This document shows, piece by piece, positions 22,642 through 36,496 of a DNA stretch of 64,000 nucleotides (positions are counted from its first letter, which is position 1; each line of letters opens with the position of its first letter). Source of the stretch: Polyporus tsugae. Its lineage: Eukaryota; Basidiomycota; Agaricomycetes; Polyporales; Polyporaceae. Location of the stretch: assembly GCA_024305745.1 (NCBI GenBank), contig JAHRBS010000006.1, positions 1,552,501-1,616,500 on the forward strand. Reading direction: 5' to 3'. The position numbers were made by a program, and so were the translations under genes. A model generated the notes under the pieces. That model was not told where the DNA came from. It saw only the letters and a program-made list of their open reading frames with translations, and made no database searches.

Positions 22642-23361
22642 CCTCTCCGTCGGCTTCGTCGACAGCACATTTCCGCTCGATCCTCCTCTGGTGAGTCGAT
22701 TTTCCGACTCCCTTCGGTTGCTCCGATCTGGCTCCGTGGTTATGATGTTTGAGGCATTTGGCTTTAGTGAGGGACCCCCTTGCGTTGCAGAAACCTATCT
22801 CAGCTACCTTCGGGCGGTCTGCTTTGGCAGATACGTCCGCTTCGTCTGAACCTTTTTTCACACTCCTCTATGAGCCCGCATGTCCAGTCGCTGACGAATC
22901 TGGACCCCCTGCAGTGTCGCTATTCATACTCGGGAGGGTGTATAGCCTTGTGTACACCACTGCGAGGCGTCGGCAGTCCCGTGGATTCCAGTGAGTGCTT
23001 CTATTGCTGACGAACGTCCTATCAATGTCGGAGTATTCGGCGTCTGTGGTCGGCTGTGGTTGGCGCCCCTGTGCCCGAATCTTTGGAGTACGAGCTTTTC
23101 GCTCACTCCTTCCATGTGTTTGAAGCAATACATTGATTTCCTATCTTGTGTCTATCTCGCAACCCCGCGCAGGAAGGCACCAAGTTTCAAAATGACATGT
23201 TGACTACAACACGGCAATTACGCTCGGATATTGCCGATGTAAGCACTGCGGCATGGGAAGTGCAGAACTTTCTACGCTTGGAAGTTGCCTGGAAGGCTGT
23301 ACTGCGTTTCACCATATAAACATGCCAGTGCAGTCGCCCGCCGTCTCATTGCTTCCAACCC
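22642..23361. other. Intergenic, no supported gene
   Basis: About 0.7 kb with scattered short frames and plausible splice signals, but no exon chain that I can join. An upstream exon of the DUF6535 gene could lie here. Confidence 0.4.
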
Positions 23362-25886
23362 ATGTATCGTTTGCGTAAACGACCAGGTAATGGTGGTGAG
23401 CGCGCGCGTGGAACGCCATCCATCTGGGACAGCTCAGAGGCATGGGCGGCCTGCGCGAAGGCGTTGCGGGAGCATGATGAGGCTATGATCCAAGATTGGA
23501 AAGAGGAAATTGATACCCTCCTCGTATTTGTGAGCATCCTACCGTCTCCATTCGTTGTTCGTCTCCACTGCGCGTATTTGATGCTAACGCCACGCACCAT
23601 GTCGTAACAGGCAGGTCTGTTTTCGGCTGTCCTGACGGCATTTAATATCGAATCATACAAGTGGCTGCAACAGCAACCCGACGATACCCACACCGCCATC
23701 CTCTCACAGATATCGATGCAACTGAACAGTTTCAATGTGAACGCAAACTTCATCAACGCGACCGTCCCTGCGTTTACAGAGACCACGGCACCGTTCAAAC
23801 CGACCGCGTTCGCAGTGCGTTTGAACACGTTATGGTTCTCCAGCCTGGTGTGCAGCTTGCTCTCAGCATCACTCGGCCTGCTCGTGAAGCAATGGCTGCG
23901 CGAGTACCTCGCAGGCTCGTCCAACATCTCCCGCGAAAGCATCCGCATTCGCCAGTACCGTTACGACGGCATGCGGCGCTGGCGCGTCCCGGAAATCATC
24001 CTCTGCCTGCCCATCCTCCTCCAAGCCGCGCTCCTCCTCTTCTTTATCGGCCTCCTCGACCTGCTGTGGACGCTCCACCCCGTCGTCGCGGCGGTTGTCA
24101 CGACGATTGTGGCAACCTCGATGCTCTTCGCCATCACAACCAGCCTCCTGCCGCCCCTCTACCCGGACTGCCCGTACAAGTCTCCACAATCGTGGCTCAT
24201 CTGCGCATTCGTGCAATGGTTGAAGCGCTCCGCCGCGGCGCTCGCCTCCCGCTGCCACGCGCACCTCCACCAGCCCCGGGCGAGCGGCGTGCTTACCGAC
24301 CGCGAACGTGCACATGGCGCAGCGACCCCGGACCCGTTCGCGACCATGCTGGACCTGCCCGCGATCATCGCGCATTCGTGGCTCGGGGCCGTGCTACGCG
24401 GCTGGCTGCACCGCCTGTCGCTCGCGCGTGCGTACAGCAGTTGGAAGGAGCGCGAGAAGCTCGCGATGGAGACGGGGCGCGCAGCCGCGGCGCTCGACGA
24501 CGCGACGCTCGCGGGCGCGGACGCGATGTTCATGGACGACGCGTTCCTGCACACGGTGGTACGGCCGTGCATGCGCGACATTGCGCCCCGCGCCGCGCTG
24601 CGGTGCGTCGACAGCATCCTGCTGAGGCGCGCGCCGAGGGTGTTGAACGACCTGCCGTATTGGGACCTGGCGCCGCCGGGGGAAGGGGGAAGGGGCGATA
24701 CGGGCACGCTGACGCTGATGAACCTCTTGCTGGATGTCCTCTATCGGCTGAATTCGGGCAGGGAATCGGACGTGATGATGGAGGAGTGGGAAGAGGAGGA
24801 TGGGCCTGTGGAGACGAACGAGGATGCCAGGCGTGGGGTCCTCGTGACTATGCACCGGCTCGTCCGCGCGATCCCCGCCCCGACCAAGTCCAAGGCCGGC
24901 TTGGACGAAAACGGGGCTGATACGCAAACGCGTCCGCTGTTCCGACGCATGTTCGAGGTGCTGGCCGGAGTTCTGGACGCCGAAGTTGGGCGCGCAAGCC
25001 CAGAGCGTTTCGTCAGGGAGCGGACGTTCAACCTGATGTGCAAGATGTTCACAAGGTTCCAAGCCGTAGGCCCTGACTGTAAGCGTCCCGATGCTCCGTA
25101 TGTTTCAACAGGCGGCTAATCAGTACTTTCGGTGCATCAGGCATCGCCGCGTTTTGTGCGTATAGCAAGCAGACACGCCTAGAGAATGCGCCATACCGCT
25201 TCGTCCAGGCATGTTACATGGTCATCCGCGCTTCCGCAGTGCTTGCGCGTGCCGCCAGCAGACCGGGATCCATCGCAGAGCCGGACCAGCCCAGCACGAG
25301 CAATACGCTTTCCCCTCCTAGCCCATATTCTGCGGAGTCCGGTCACAAACGGTCTTTCGATACCTCCTTCACCACGTCTGTCACTTTGTACTCAGAGCCT
25401 CTCCAAATGTCTGCGCACCCTGATCCCGAAGACCCCGACTCGGACGCCGACGGACCAAACGCCGACTCCGCAGACGACTACGCGTCCATCCGCCCTGCGC
25501 TGCTCGGTGTTCTGCACGACCTCGAGTGTTTCCTCTCGATGCCCGTCTCCCGCGCAGCGGAGTACCGTCCAACGATGGCGATGCTGGCGGAGTGCGCGCA
25601 GGCGGTGCTCGCGCTCGCGGTGCGTGACCGCCACGCGGTCTCGCTGAGCCTCGTAGTCGCGCTGAGTGCAATGGTTGGGTATGCGTCTGCCGTGGATGCA
25701 TATACAGATGCAGATGCGGACGTTGATGACGGTTGGGACGGCGCTGACGTCGACATGGACGAGAGGGGGGAGCTCGATGTTCACACGGCAAGGCAGGCTG
25801 TGCGGTGGCTGAGGAGAATGTATGGTCTTTGGGTGCCCTCAGAGCTTGGGCACCTGGGCGATTCGCTGAAGACGTATGGGACGTAG
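23362..25886 (+). CDS. DUF6535 multi-pass membrane protein
   Basis: Three exons (23362-23529, 23611-25078, 25141-25886) encode 793 residues. The N-terminal DUF6535 hallmark is visible: an acidic/Trp helix ending QDWKEEIDTLLVF joined across intron 1 to AGLFSAVLTAFNIESYKWL. Four hydrophobic segments follow (about residues 57-75, 125-150, 185-210 and 215-240), including LWFSSLVCSLLSASLGLLVK and EIILCLPILLQAALLLFFIG. The long C-terminal cytosolic part is family-variable. DUF6535 proteins are common in mushroom-forming fungi and functionally unknown. The start could be extended by an upstream exon, because an AG acceptor lies just after the chosen ATG. Confidence 0.82.
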
Positions 25887-28800
25887 GACATAGGTCGGGT
25901 GCAGGTAGACATGAGCACGTGTACATATACAACACGTCTTCTCGATAGACCTTGATTTCTGTGGTTCTGCATATTTTTTGAAAAGGTGTTCTAAGTTGGG
26001 TTTGTTCTCGGTATCGGTGGGCGTGCGCTTTTGCAGCACTCTATTTATGTTCAGATACATGTAGGAACATCGAGGGCACAAGGTGCAAATCAGGATAAGT
26101 ACTCGGCCTGAAATACTGTACAGATTAGGGTAAAAATAGTCTGAATAACTTTACCATCCTCCGCGACAACGACTGTATCACTTCTTTGTAGTGCAATACA
26201 GTCCTGTCAGCACATGCGCTGCTTTTTACCGTCGGTCTACAAAGGGCTTTACGATATCCACAGCAAAGGATGGCAAAGATATTCAGATTAGTTTCACAAC
26301 AATCTTTACCGTAACGCAGAGTATATTACCCTGATATGCACCCCGTGGGGTCCCCCCCCCGCCCCGAGGGCAGCATCCGTCGGAGTATAAACGAGATGCA
26401 ATCGAACGAACTGCTCGTGCGGTGTTTCCCAATCGACCGTGTGTTCTTTCATCGGAGCCGGAGTTTCTCCTGGACCCAATTTGCATTATTTATTCCCAGT
26501 GGGAGTTGAGCGGGAGTATGACGAAAACACTGAGTGAAGACGAGCAGAGGCTGCCGTCCAGCATATGGGTCTCACCCTATGATATATATTCCTGATACCA
26601 ACATATATATGGGTACCGTGCACGTTTGGTGTGCATAAATCCTAGTCAAGCGGGCGATAAGCGGTGCAGGCCATCGCATTCATGGGCATGATGTTCCATT
26701 GCTGAACGGGCTGCGAGCTGCACGTACGACGATCGGGTATGTGCTGTACAATCACTGGCAGTGGTTTCCACTGCATGGACCGTACCATGAGGCTAGCACG
26801 GCAAGTCACTCAATGTCGACGTCATGGCCGGGCCCGCCATCGGATAAAATGATCAAGTTTCGAGGTCGCGACATCCATTGCGCAAGAAACCTGATTGTGA
26901 GAAAATCGACTTTACTGAGATGTAGAATCCGTCAGATCCGCTAAACCACAATCCTTGATGCGGGCGGTACATCAGTTAGTATGCTTGCACTTGTTCGCAA
27001 CAGTTTCTGGAGGTGCCCAGAGCAGTAGAGAGCAGTAGGCGGTCCGGATTCGGGATGACATCAGAGACAGAGGATGAAATTGAAGACACCGCATCAATGC
27101 AGAGCTCTCACCGGCGCAGACCCTGCGCAGATCTATAGCTACCCCTGCAAGATCTAGAATATACTCGACCAGCCGCGATTCCTAGTTCATCATTTGAGTA
27201 GGAGTGATTCCCTCGTCTCTGGTATGTTGTTACATGTTCTGAGCCAGGTGCGCTGGAGGGCATCTCCAGACTGCAGACTGAGACTGGACGAGTCTCCAGA
27301 TGCGATTGCTCGCCCAGCTTCGAATCGTGGAACCGGCCGCAAAACCAGTACCAGGCGCCATATGGCACCGGTTGCACTGCCGGCCTGTGATTACTGGTGG
27401 GAACGGGAAAGCCAGAAATTGACGGTATGAGCGTACCTAACATGCCACATTCGAATTCCTTCCAGAGTCCACGCTCATTCCAGCCCACCACCTTGTGTGA
27501 ATCATCTGCTGAGCTCATCACCAATATTGTACAACTTCGGCAGTTGAATGGACTCGAACGTGGCAAGCGAAGCAAGGCCACGGGAGCCTGAGGATATGTG
27601 CAACGACAGATGTATGATATCACACGGGGAGCGCGTGCAATAGCCCCACCGGAGATCTCACATTGCAGGACGAGCGACGAGTCAACAAGGAAGGAGCATT
27701 CCGCAGACAAGGAAGATATCCAGGGACCAGAGGCAGGAAGTTGCCCGGCGAACTGTCTGGTTGCCAAGAAGCAGAGGAAGCACTGTCGTGGGACGCTGTG
27801 GGCGCTGTGCGGCCGTTGGAACCTTCTTCGAGGAGGAGCGGTACTCGGTCTGTGAGAACTTGAGAGAGGAGGAGGGCGGGCGGTCCTTGCGCTCGATGAG
27901 GTCGACGAGGGTTGGGAAGTGGTTGGAATGATAAGCCGTACGCGCGCATGTACACCATGACAGTTTCTCGTCGGGTCTGATGCTGCGACTCGGAGATGGC
28001 ACAAGTGGTCACGCTGCCAACAGTTCCTCTGACGGTCACAAGTGGTTCGACGGGCGTCTCTCTGGTCCGATCATTCCCTACTGGCATGATATGATCATGA
28101 TATACGTACATACTTCCAAGTTATTCGAATTCAAGGTTCAGCATGCAATGAGCAATCCAAGAGAGTAAGTACTAAGGGTTGAGAACACATGTCAGCGCCG
28201 TAACCAATAAGCATTACCAGCAGTTTGTCGCCATTGGTTGCGGGATATGTTACAGTTGTAAAAGCCGATGCAATGTCGGGAATGTGGCAGTGCAAATGAT
28301 TGTGTCAGACCTTGGTAAGAACACAATATTGATGTTTTACAAAGGTCTGGGCCCACTGAGCTTTGCAACCGGCTGGAAAGAGTCTAAGAGTATTTTCTTC
28401 TCCGATGCTTACCAAACTCTGACACTTCAGCATAGCTATTGGCTAAGTTTCATATCAATGTGTCTGAAGATCAGGTTGAATGTGTCTCCCGCGAGGTCCC
28501 GGTCGGCGTCTACCGAGACTAATTGCAGATCCCCGTGGTAAAATATCGAGAACTTGGCAAGACCAATTCAGGACCAATCAGAGTGAGAGTGAAAGAGACG
28601 TGGTGATGGTGAGTTGTCCAGATGGAGACATTGTTCTAACATGCCACACGACGCGCGCCGAGACGGCCGGGACGGGGTGATGGACATGCCGGATACAACT
28701 GTAACTGTGACTTAAGTAAGTACTTATCTGAGCCACGGTTGTGCAGCACATCAGTTGAAGGTGGCAGGCGCATCGCCCGTAGGCCAAGGTTTTAGAAGAA

Positions 28801-29454
28801 AAGGTTGGAGTGTGGCGGAACGTGAACTTGAAGAAGGAAGGAAGTAAGGGGACTTAGGAGATCATGATGATATGTCTGTCAATGGTTGAGAGGGATAATA
28901 AGTAGGGACTAGTAGAAGCCTGCGGACGGCACATGCATATGGGCGGTGAGACAGCAACTCGTCGGACCGTTCCTAGGGCCGTGCTGAGCAACTCTTCACT
29001 GTTTTGATGGCGCGGTGAGGGAGAGGCGCTACTTATGATGCGCGGCAAGGATCCCATGAATCTCTGCCTATGGTTATCATAATACTGACTTCTCCATGCA
29101 ATAAGTAATGTTTGGGTTGTTGTGGGGTAGCTCTACTTGGAGTACATACACCCCGAGGAGAGCGTGAGAGGGGTTGGTAGAAGGCAAGCGGGATGCTGTA
29201 CAGGCCGCGGCCGGGAGTAGGAGGGGAGGAGAGGGAGGCGCAGGGGAGGCGCCATGATGGTCGCAAGAGATGCCGTCAAGAGTCGGTGATGGCCAATGTG
29301 AATGTTCCTTCCCTTCCTCCTCCTCCACCCCCTACTCGCCGTCATTCCCGTCGTTGACCAGGCCTTCCCCGTCTTCGGCGACCTTCCATTCCGCTGCTCA
29401 TTCCCTCGTCTTATGTCTGCGCTCCTCCCGCCGCACACACTTTGAGCCGTCCTC
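25887..29454. other. Long gene-poor interval (3.6 kb)
   Basis: This is the longest stretch without a supported gene. It holds a 298-codon minus-strand open frame (27108-28004) and a 120-codon plus frame (28179-28541), neither with a recognisable domain or splice context, and a short C run near 26350 next to a CCCCGTGGGG palindrome. I see no tRNA, terminal repeat or transposase. Confidence 0.45.
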
Positions 29455-32400
29455 ATGTTGGCCTCTGTCTTCAATGCAAAACGCAAGACTGCGAAAGTCC
29501 ACAAGAAGTTCTCTACCATAGCTGGCATCCGGCGAGCTCAGTCCCCACCTTCACCCGCTTCATTCGCCTCCCCCGACATCGTAGACATCAACGAGAAGCG
29601 TTCTTTGGACGCGACATACTCCCAGGACCGCGGCCCGTCGACCAGCTTCGACCATTCCACCACCTCCCCCCAGATCCAACTCGACCTCGACACTGATTCC
29701 CTGTCCGACTGGTTACCCCAGAGCATCGCCCCCACGCCCGAGAAGCGTACCCCGCCCAGACGCAATGTCTCCCTGCCCTTCAAGTCGAAAGCGCTGCCTG
29801 ACGCGCCCTCAAGGGGTTACGGCGGTCCCGAAGTTCCAATCAGAGAGGAGCCTGAGCTGCGCGAGGTGCGTAGCGTACATTTGTCTGTTATCTTATATCC
29901 TCTGCTCACGGATTTGGTAGCCGAACCGCCTTTTCCTCGATGCTTCCATTCACGGTTCCCTCGAGGTAAACGAGGCGGTGAGTACATACACTTCGCGTGC
30001 CGCGACTCTGCATTGACCTTCGTTTCAGATCGCGTTGTCCTCCACGCGGAAGCCGACCCCTTCCCCCATCAAGATACCCAGTTACTTCTCCCGTTCGAAG
30101 ACTAGAGTGCAGAGATCTGCGGAGGAGGCGAATGACGTTCACTCGGACGATATCCCGCCGCCGCTTCCGACAAAGAGCAGTCGACCCTCCAGTCCCTCTT
30201 CTGCAGTCACGGACGACTTGTCTTCTGCGATCTCGGGTACGAGCCTCGCCCGTGCATTGGTCGTCAACTCGTTCATTCTCTCGAGCGAGTCTCGCGCGTC
30301 CAGATACAAGTCTGGCGGTGGCCGCCAAGATTCTGCTACGCTCCCACGCGGCGAGCACCCTCTGATCAACTCGCCGTACACGCGCGAGAGGCGGGCAAGC
30401 AGTGGGTCACCGGGAACTCCACGATCATCATCGGTGCCGCCGGTCCCACGACTACCCTTGCGCGCCGAGTTGGGTCTGAGCATGGATAGCACGGGCTTGC
30501 ACAGGCGCAACTCTGTCGGGGTCGCGCTGGACAGCGCAGACAAGGAGTCGTTTGACTCCGTTCCGCCTCTCCGACGCCCAAAGAGCACAGGTAGGCTCCG
30601 GAGGGAGCAGTCGATGAACATGCCGCCCATCTCCCCCATCTCGGAGGCACCGTCACCCGCTCCATCAACATCGGAAGCGCCTGTCCTCGTCGGCCAGTTC
30701 GACTCGAATGAATCCAACCGCTCTCTCGTCAACTCTGTGGCACCACAACGTTCCCTGGAAGGCAATGCGAGTTCGTCATCGTTGGCCACCGCCGAGGGCA
30801 CGACAGGCCACTCGCGCGCGGCGACGGAGCCCGGGACCATGGGCCGCCCTGGGACGGGCAACTCCACGAAACCGAAGGAATCAGCGCGGAAGGGCGGGTC
30901 GCTTGCGCCCAATGCCGCGATGCCCGGCACGATGCGTTCGTCGGGTGCATTCGCACTGACCAAGGGACGGCTCGCGGTCACCCGCACCATGTCCGAGACT
31001 GGCGCGCCCCGTGCTGGACAACAGACACGACCATCCATCCTGCTCCCGATCGGGGAGCGTCCTTCGTCCGTGCTCATCCCCGTCTCCCCACAGCCGCCTG
31101 GCGCGACCCTCACTCCCACCTCGGCGCTGTTTGGTCCTCCCCCCTCCACCGAGACCCCCGTGGACTCCCCCGACCTGCTTGACAACTTCCCCCTTCAAAT
31201 TGCTCCCCAACGCGCGACGGGTCCCCCGCCTCCTCTTCCACTCGGACGGCGGTCGGAAGACAGCTTCACGACCACGACACAATACAGTTCGAGCGGAGAG
31301 TCCATGCCGTCGACCACGGATCACCGCCAGACGTTCCCCGAGACGCCGAATGCGTTTTCCCCGCTCTGGACCTCCACTTTCCAGTCGCCCGCCAGCTCAA
31401 GTTCGCGTATGTCGATGGATCGGAACTCTACCCGTGGCCGGGGTGTGTTGGAGATGATGCGGATGGCGCGCGGAATATCCGGGAGCGTCTACTCGAAACC
31501 GAGCCCGGCGCGCTCTTCGCGGATACCTCTGACCCCACCGCTGTCGGGGCAGAGTGGCTCATCCCAGCCGGGGAGCCCGATGATACCGTATGCGGACCCA
31601 TCGGCGTCGCCTGCGGCCAAGCGGCTGACAGCAATTGAGGAGCAGGTCATGTCCAGGGCTGTTTCGACATACTCGACGGTGCCGGAGCCGCCGACGAGTG
31701 CGGCGCCGTACAACACGACGTTTTCTGAGGAGCAGAGACCCATCGATGCAGCCTCTTTTGCCCGTGGACGCGATCGGTCGGGATCCAACGCCGCTTCGCA
31801 CGCGCGCGACCGAAGCATATCGCAGGATCACAGTCAAGTATTTGGCGCAAATCAGAATCGGGCTCCTACGAACGCCTTCACGACAGCGGGGAGCACCGAT
31901 ATGAGTAGTTCGGGTATGTCTGCTGCTGAGCAGGCCAAGGCCGCTGAGGCGTCCTCCGAACGACGCCTGCGATCCGTCACGAATCCTGACGAGCCACTCG
32001 TATCGCCGCCTCCATCGTATGTCCCATCCTTTGAATCGCCGCCCCATACGCCACCTGCTCCATCTCGCTCGGGCACTGGCGACTCGCCCGAGCCGTCCCG
32101 TCGGTCTAGCTCCATGTCCAGCGGACATCTGCAGGCATCGTCGTCTTCGCCAAGCTCGATCCCTCTGAAGCGCTCCCTCTCCCCCTTCCCCTCACCCCCG
32201 AACTCATCCTCCGCGCCCTCGTCTCCTTCCCCTGGTCCTGGTCCTAGCCGTTCACGAGTCGACGCTCATGCGTCCTCCATCAGCGTCGAGCACCCACCGC
32301 CTCCTTATGTTGAAGATCTCAGAAGCGCGACGCCGCCGATAGCAGTCCCGCAACTCCTCACGAATGTCCCGCCTCCGCCCATCCTTGGCCCAGCCCCACC

Positions 32401-33891
32401 GGCACGGGTGTCGACACCGGACCTCCACGGAACTCCAAATACCCCGCGCTCTGGGTACGGCACACCCGATGGCACGCTAAGTAAACGCAACACCCGCTTA
32501 CGTCCCCCACTCCCTGCGGGCCCGCGTAAGCCAAGCTACTCAGCCGCGGCCGCGCGCATGCGCGCCGGCTCGGTCTCGTCGCTCGGCACCGCAGGCCCGA
32601 GTGGTAGCCACCCGCGTGTGATGTCGATGATGTCGCACACGGCGCCCAAGTTCCAGACGAGCCGAGTGCCCTTCCGCGGGCTGACGATGGAGGCTGCGCA
32701 GTGGACACTCACCTCGCAGCAGCTGCAGAACATCGTCTCGACGGCGATCCGCCAGAGCGCGGACGCGTCTGCGATCCGGATTCTGCCCGAGGACGTGCTC
32801 GAGAGCGAGCTGCCGCAGGAGATTGAGCGACTGGAAGGCCTGAGCGCAGAGCTGAAGCTCAAGTACAAGCTGAACGTGCGCAAGCGGAACACGCTCCTCG
32901 CGAACGTTTCCCGGGTCGCGGACAACGCGGAGTTCGGGGAGTTTGGGGCTCCGGCGACGTTGGGGCGAATGATGGAGGAGCTGAGTGACGTGACGGAGAA
33001 CCTGGATCAGACCGCGGAGGAGCTGTACACTTCGACGGACCAGCTCGCGCAGCTCGTCCACCTGCGAGACGTGCACCAGCGGAGCGCGCTTGCGATGGCA
33101 CTCCGTAAGCTCAACTCGAGCTTCTTGAAGCAGGTCGGGGACACGCAGCGCCTGCGCGAGCAGGTCGCGATGCTCGAGGCAGAGCGCGACGAGGCGTGGC
33201 GAGAGGCACAGGAAGTCGCACAGGAGTTCGACGACTTCACGGAAAGGATCGTGGCGGACTCCCTCCCCATGGTGGAGAGCGGGAGGGACAAATACAAGGA
33301 CAAGGACAAGGAGTTGCTCTCATTAAGCCGCCGTTCGAGCCGTGTCATGGTCGCGCGCAGGACCAGCCAACGCGCGTCGAAGGCTGGCCTGCGCTCGATG
33401 TACAGGAGAAGCCAGCGGTCGTCGACGAGCAGTAGCTTTCGGTACAGCGGCGTCGCGTCGCCTGGCATGTGGCCTGGCCAGGGCGGCGGGGAGGAGATCC
33501 CGCCAGTGCCGCCCATTCCGTTGCGGCACGACCTATCCTTCCCATTGTCTGGAGACTTGCCTACGCGGAGCTCGATAGGTATGTGTGGTTGTTCTGTTGT
33601 GTTCGCCCGCGGCGTGCGATATGTTACTGATGTAGATATTATCTCGTCATAGGCTCGCCTTCGTCTGATCTCCATGCGATGGTCCAGGCGCAGAAGGAGC
33701 TGTGCGAGATGCTGGGCATCTCGGTTGACGAGCTCAGGAACCCCCACGGCGGGCCGTCAAGGCGACAGTCTACGTCTGCGCTGCCTGGTGTGCGGAGCCC
33801 CATCGACGCGGGGCCGACACGACGTAACTCGGACATCGTCACGCCGAACCACCAGAGGTCGTTCAAGATTCGGATGTCGAAGGAGATCTAG
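29455..33891 (+). CDS. Large Ser/Pro-rich protein with C-terminal coiled coil
   Basis: Exons 29455-29865, 29921-29977, 30029-33578 and 33653-33891 encode 1418 residues. Residues 1 to about 1000 are low-complexity, Ser/Thr/Pro-rich and probably disordered, with many proline-flanked Ser sites that could be kinase targets. From about residue 1040 a folded helical region appears: TMEAAQWTLTSQQLQ, then a heptad-like coiled coil (LRDVHQRSALAMALRKLN, LREQVAMLEAERDEAWREA). A short C-terminal module contains QAQKELCEMLGISVDEL. The layout suggests a scaffold for cell polarity, septation or signalling (inference); no catalytic domain is visible. The start is the first ATG of the long frame. Confidence 0.82.
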
Positions 33892-35449
33892 GAGGCACTC
33901 TGTGTGCAGCCGAAGGAAAATCAAGCACTGTACATGTCGTCTTGGTGGACGACACTGAAAAGACGCTCATTCACCTCAACTCTGTTGTCAGATGCTGGGC
34001 TGACTATCGCATATGACGGCCAGACATTCATGCATGATTTAACACATATTTATTGCTGCGGCATTCTTTTTCGTCCCCTTAATACTTCGTACCTTATAGC
34101 TTAGTCGTTCTCTTCATCTATATCCCAGCCAGAACCCTCTACTAGTCAACAAACCATGGTTCACGATTTGAATCACGGTTCTCCTATTACCCTCGTCTCC
34201 CCACGTTCCTTTATTCCAATGTATTTCATCTTGTTGCCCATCATCACTACATACATCTGCATCATAGTTTTCGTGCGTGCGCACACATATCCTCGTTCCC
34301 GATCCCCGTATATGCCCATATGTTGCATACCTAGTGACTTCCATCCGAACTGGACTAACCACCTCTTGCTAGTACTTATAGTATGTGCTCCATCCTCCGA
34401 CGTTAGACGGTCTTGTTGTAGAGCCCGCTCGTGTAACCAGGCAGTGTAACCAGGCAGTGTCGATGATCAATTCATGTCTGGACGTCATACGCAGGCCTGT
34501 CCTTGCTCAGCGCTCAGCCCTCATCAATCCATCAGGCCGAAAACAGCTGTTCGAACTTTGTATCGGTCCAAGATATCCGTTGTATGCTGCCCTTGGAACT
34601 GGCTCAATTGGACTGGGGAAGCTGAGCTAATGTAGAAGGATAAGGATGGTACCCTTGAGGGTACATACATTATTTCAACACTGCCGGACACATATGCGAG
34701 TGCACCAGTGCATGTTCAAGAGGAGAGCATCGGCGCCCGTGGTAGAGCAATTGCAGGTCGCAGTAACCGCAGCAGCGGTACTGGTGCAGATTCCGGTCAA
34801 GAAAGAAGGTTAGATGGGAGCATACTGTGTACGTACTGGAAGCGATAGTGACATGCGTGTGGATGCCGGAAGCAATATTAATAGTGGAACAGGGGCGGAT
34901 ATCAGAGGCGATAGAGGGGAAAGATGACTGGGAAACGCTCTTGAATTATTGGGCCGGTATTTTGGTTTGGTGGATGACGATGTTTGATATGGTTCACTAG
35001 GCTATGACGTGTTGACATGAGTACTATGAATAGGAACCCAGCTTGGTACTCGCCTTCAGCCTCGGCCTCCAGTGCATTTCCATTTGGGGCAGCACCAGTA
35101 GACTCGTCCTTCCACAAGACCAACCGCACTAAGCAGTCCTTCCGGTAACTTCCAAAGCCCACTCCCTAATGTCCTTTCATCTCTATTCTCGCACGGTTAG
35201 CTCTGATCACTGTGGGCGATGCCTGTCATCGAAGCCTATCATCAGGTCAGACTGCCGCGCGACGCTGCACGCTGAAACCGGGTGTGACCGATTACCAGCG
35301 GCCCACTGTCGAGCATTTAAAGTGGCTGTTGGGCTTCCATCGGCCGGACGCGAGCACGGACCCCTTCAGACTGCCTGGTGCAGCTCGCTACCTTCGCCAC
35401 TTCACGACACTCATACCCCCTGCTCTGTGGCTCTTGCTGTATAACCTAG
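33892..35449. other. Intergenic, no supported gene
   Basis: About 1.6 kb with small frames only and one short tandem repeat (34431-34460). The acceptor-like CTAG directly before 35450 leaves room for an upstream exon of the next gene. Confidence 0.45.
34431..34460. repeat. Short tandem repeat, 13-bp unit
   Basis: Two perfect copies of GTGTAACCAGGCA at 34431-34443 and 34444-34456 plus the first bases of a third. No function is suggested. Confidence 0.85.
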
Positions 35450-36207
35450 ATGAACGTCAGCTTCGCCTCCCCAGATCCTCTCAACGCTGCAGTGGTCGAC
35501 AGTGCCACTGGGCAGCTGCTCTTCATGGTCGAGACACCAACGCCTCCTGGGAAGGGGAGGCGTACGACGACTATCTTCAATGCTCAAAGACAGACAGTGG
35601 GAGTGTTTGATCGGAACTTGGGGCGAGATAGCGTGTCCGTCTGTGGAAGGACGATGCGTGTCGGCGAGTGGTTGCCAAAGAAAAGCTGGAGATCAAGGTC
35701 AGTCACGATGTAAATTATCCAGTTGCCGAGAGCATGCCTCACCATCGCGAACCTCGGATGCGGCAGTTCGAGACTTTTCGTGGCCCTGGACGGCAGAGAA
35801 TACTTGTGGAAACACGGGCTCGCGGGTTATAGTCAGGTGAGCCAATTCGTCGTCCCAGGTATTCATGGATAGCTCATCGAGGCAAGAACGCAAGGGACAG
35901 CAGCGGAGGCGCATCTTCACCCCATGACCCAGCAACTCACAATCTGCGCTAGCCCGACACTGCTTCCCTCCCAGTGGTTCTTCTGTTCCTTGTCTGTGAG
36001 GAAGAGCGGGATGCCAAGAATGCCTTCACCGCTGCGATGGATTTCATTACAGATGTAGGGTTACTCCCTCTGATCGCGTCGGAAGTCATCAGCTCAGGCA
36101 GGAAAATGAATGGGTTGATACACTTCACTTTAAAATCCGCAGTACTAGTGTTACCGTGTGCGACGAGTAATATTGTCTTTGCTTTGCATTTCGACATACC
36201 AAGCTAG
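35450..36207 (+). CDS. DUF6593-like small protein (diverged)
   Basis: Exons 35450-35697, 35767-35836 and 35953-36207 give 190 residues. The N-terminal half matches DUF6593 style: MNVSFASPDPLNAAVVD, TTTIFNAQRQTVGVFDR, EWLPKKSWRSSSRLFVALDGREYLWK. The third exon has the family's usual end helix (PVVLLFLVCEEERDAK) but lacks the intervening strands seen in the intact relative at 39702-40370 (LVDPETQETVAQV..., K..MSLDV). An unusual extra tail of about 60 residues follows. It may be a partly decayed member or the third intron may be modelled wrongly. DUF6593 function is unknown. Confidence 0.55.
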
Positions 36208-36496
36208 AGAACCATGCGACTTGAAGCTTGAAGGCAAACGAAGGATCCTGCGTAAGATGTTAGTTTGGGTCCTAGGCGCCGGAGAGGGTTATATTAGGAA
36301 GCGTTGAGGAGTCCGGCGGCGAGAGAACATGCAAACGTCCTAGAACAAAACTCCAATCGGACCAATCTGCGCCGAATAAATGGTCCAGCGAGTGAAGCGG
36401 GCTAATGTCTGTCATATTCGCATGATCAATAGAACGACAAATCCCCCGACGCCTACGGAAACAACACCTCACCGGGATGCGCGCACACCCCGCACT

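Noticed and set aside
26341..26370. CCCCGTGGGG palindrome next to a C run as a regulatory site or terminator
   Set aside because: A single short GC palindrome without context is expected by chance, and eukaryotic terminators do not have this form.
27108..28004. 298-codon minus-strand frame as an annotated gene
   Set aside because: Open but without recognisable motif or splice partners; kept only as an observation, not as a gene.
28179..28541. 120-codon plus-strand frame
   Set aside because: No domain, and isolated within the gene-free interval.
34730..34820. Possible tRNA-like stretch (GTGGTAGAGCAATTGCAGGTCGC)
   Set aside because: No B-box of the form GGTTCRANTCC at the right spacing and no closing acceptor stem could be found.
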